Below, piece after piece: positions 63,140-64,000 of a stretch of 64,000 nucleotides of DNA. The position numbers were made by a program, and so were the translations under genes. This stretch comes from Tanytarsus gracilentus. Lineage: Eukaryota > Arthropoda > Insecta > Diptera > Chironomidae. The stretch spans positions 2,192,501 to 2,256,500 of the forward strand of contig JAXRKN010000045.1 of the NCBI GenBank assembly GCA_038502055.1, given 5' to 3'. Every line of letters starts with the position of its first letter. The stretch's first letter is position 1. The notes below the pieces were generated by a model, which made no database searches, was not told the origin of the DNA, and saw only the letters and a list, made by a program, of their open reading frames with translations.

Positions 63140-64000
63140 CCCCAAAAAGCGAGAAAAATAAGCTACAAAGCCATTATAAGAGCGAGTTGAGCTATTGCAA
63201 TTCCGATTTTTAGCCTACACACGCACACCATCGCCATGTGAAAGAGGTAAAGTTGAGTGTGTATGAGTGCATTTCTATGAAGTACATTTCACTATATTTC
63301 TTGAAATGAGAAAAACCTTGGAAGTAGACACGCTCGTTGTTGCTTAGTTGTTCCTACTCTTTCTTGCTCTCCTCATGTATATGCACATAGTAACATGAAG
63401 AGAGACAAGAAATAAAATTATCTTTTTAAAAAAACTCGCTCGATCAGCTGCTGCAAGCATGTACAGTGGAGAAAATCGAGTATTTACCGAGTTCTCGTCT
63501 CAGTCGCATGCAATTCCCTATAAATATAACAAGAGTGGAGTGCTCAATGGCGATGACGTCGGATTGGATAAGAATTGTGAAATTAAAAGACTGTGCGGTG
63601 GACATTTGATTGGTAAATTGAACGTAATCAGCGATGATTGAATTTCAAGGTGTGGATAATTTTTAAATTTAAATTTTCAAAAGTTCTGAATTAATTTTTT
63701 TTTCTAAAACACACAAAAAAGTTTTCACTCGTCAAAATTTCTCTTTTCACCTTCTTAGAAATGTTTTAAAAAAATTTCATAACCATCGGATATCGTCAAG
63801 TAAAATCTTATCGTCGAACAAGGAGCGACATCGTCTACAATAGACGCCACACAATTTAGTTCACGCTCACTTGTGTATGACTTAATTTAAACACAAATAA
63901 TAAGCAATGAATTGCGGCAGATCAGTGAATGGTGTGGCGGGCGTCAATTGACCATTCATACATTCAAATAAAATTTAAATAACAGCAGAAAATTGTGTGA
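63140..64000. other. upstream region, no gene recognised
   Basis: AT-rich sequence upstream of the cuticular protein promoter. A 60-codon plus-strand ORF at 63459-63641 has no recognisable features. Regulatory sites for the cuticle gene may lie here, but none can be named. Confidence 0.45.

Noticed and set aside
63459..63641. 60-codon ORF near the right end
   Set aside because: No motif or signal peptide, and no partner exon within the window.
1..64000. CRISPR arrays, bacterial operons, viral or intact transposon genes
   Set aside because: The window is a spliced insect locus; no spaced direct-repeat arrays, transposase, integrase or reverse-transcriptase motifs were seen.

Overview
The window is eukaryotic, AT-rich nuclear DNA from an insect, most likely a lower (nematoceran) fly. 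The evidence is: short GT-AG introns of about 60-130 bp mixed with a few multi-kb introns; two ZAD-type C2H2 zinc-finger genes (an arthropod family); an RR-1 cuticular protein; an ionotropic receptor; and TATA/Inr insect-style core promoters. Species-level placement is inference. All multi-exon models were built by hand from splice sites, reading-frame continuity and remembered family features; no alignment was run.

Layout. 1-2.6 kb: non-coding, with one doubtful small secreted ORF. 2.7-3.7 kb (-): single-exon tandem galectin. 3.7-12.8 kb: a 9 kb gene desert. 12.9-22.4 kb (-): Cap-D3, the condensin II HEAT-repeat subunit, in three exons. Its 5 kb first intron contains a complete five-exon gene on the opposite strand for corticotropin-releasing-hormone-binding protein (CRHBP). 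22.8-24.4 kb (+): a ZAD zinc-finger gene in a divergent pair with Cap-D3. 24.6-26.3 kb (+): a divergent beta-tubulin. 26.5-40.8 kb (-): the complete 17-exon cytoplasmic dynein 2 heavy chain (Dync2h1, 4,177 aa), convergent with the tubulin and preceded by an X-box for the ciliary regulator RFX. 42.0-44.5 kb (+): a second ZAD/C2H2 gene. 47.4-55.2 kb (+): an unrecognised secreted protein with a three-codon first coding exon and a 6 kb intron. 56.7-58.8 kb (+): an ionotropic receptor. 61.6-63.0 kb (-): a CPR cuticular protein with a TATA/Inr promoter.

Functional themes. Dync2h1 is the retrograde intraflagellar-transport motor, needed in insects for sensory cilia, and its X-box fits that. The neighbouring beta-tubulin lacks the usual polyacidic tail. 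CRHBP is expected to bind a CRF-like diuretic hormone (DH44). The cuticle, receptor and galectin genes are separate units. Introns and flanks also hold a dispersed AT-rich repeat and a strong 17-bp hairpin resembling a tiny inverted-repeat element. I saw no tRNA, rRNA, CRISPR array, viral gene or intact transposon.
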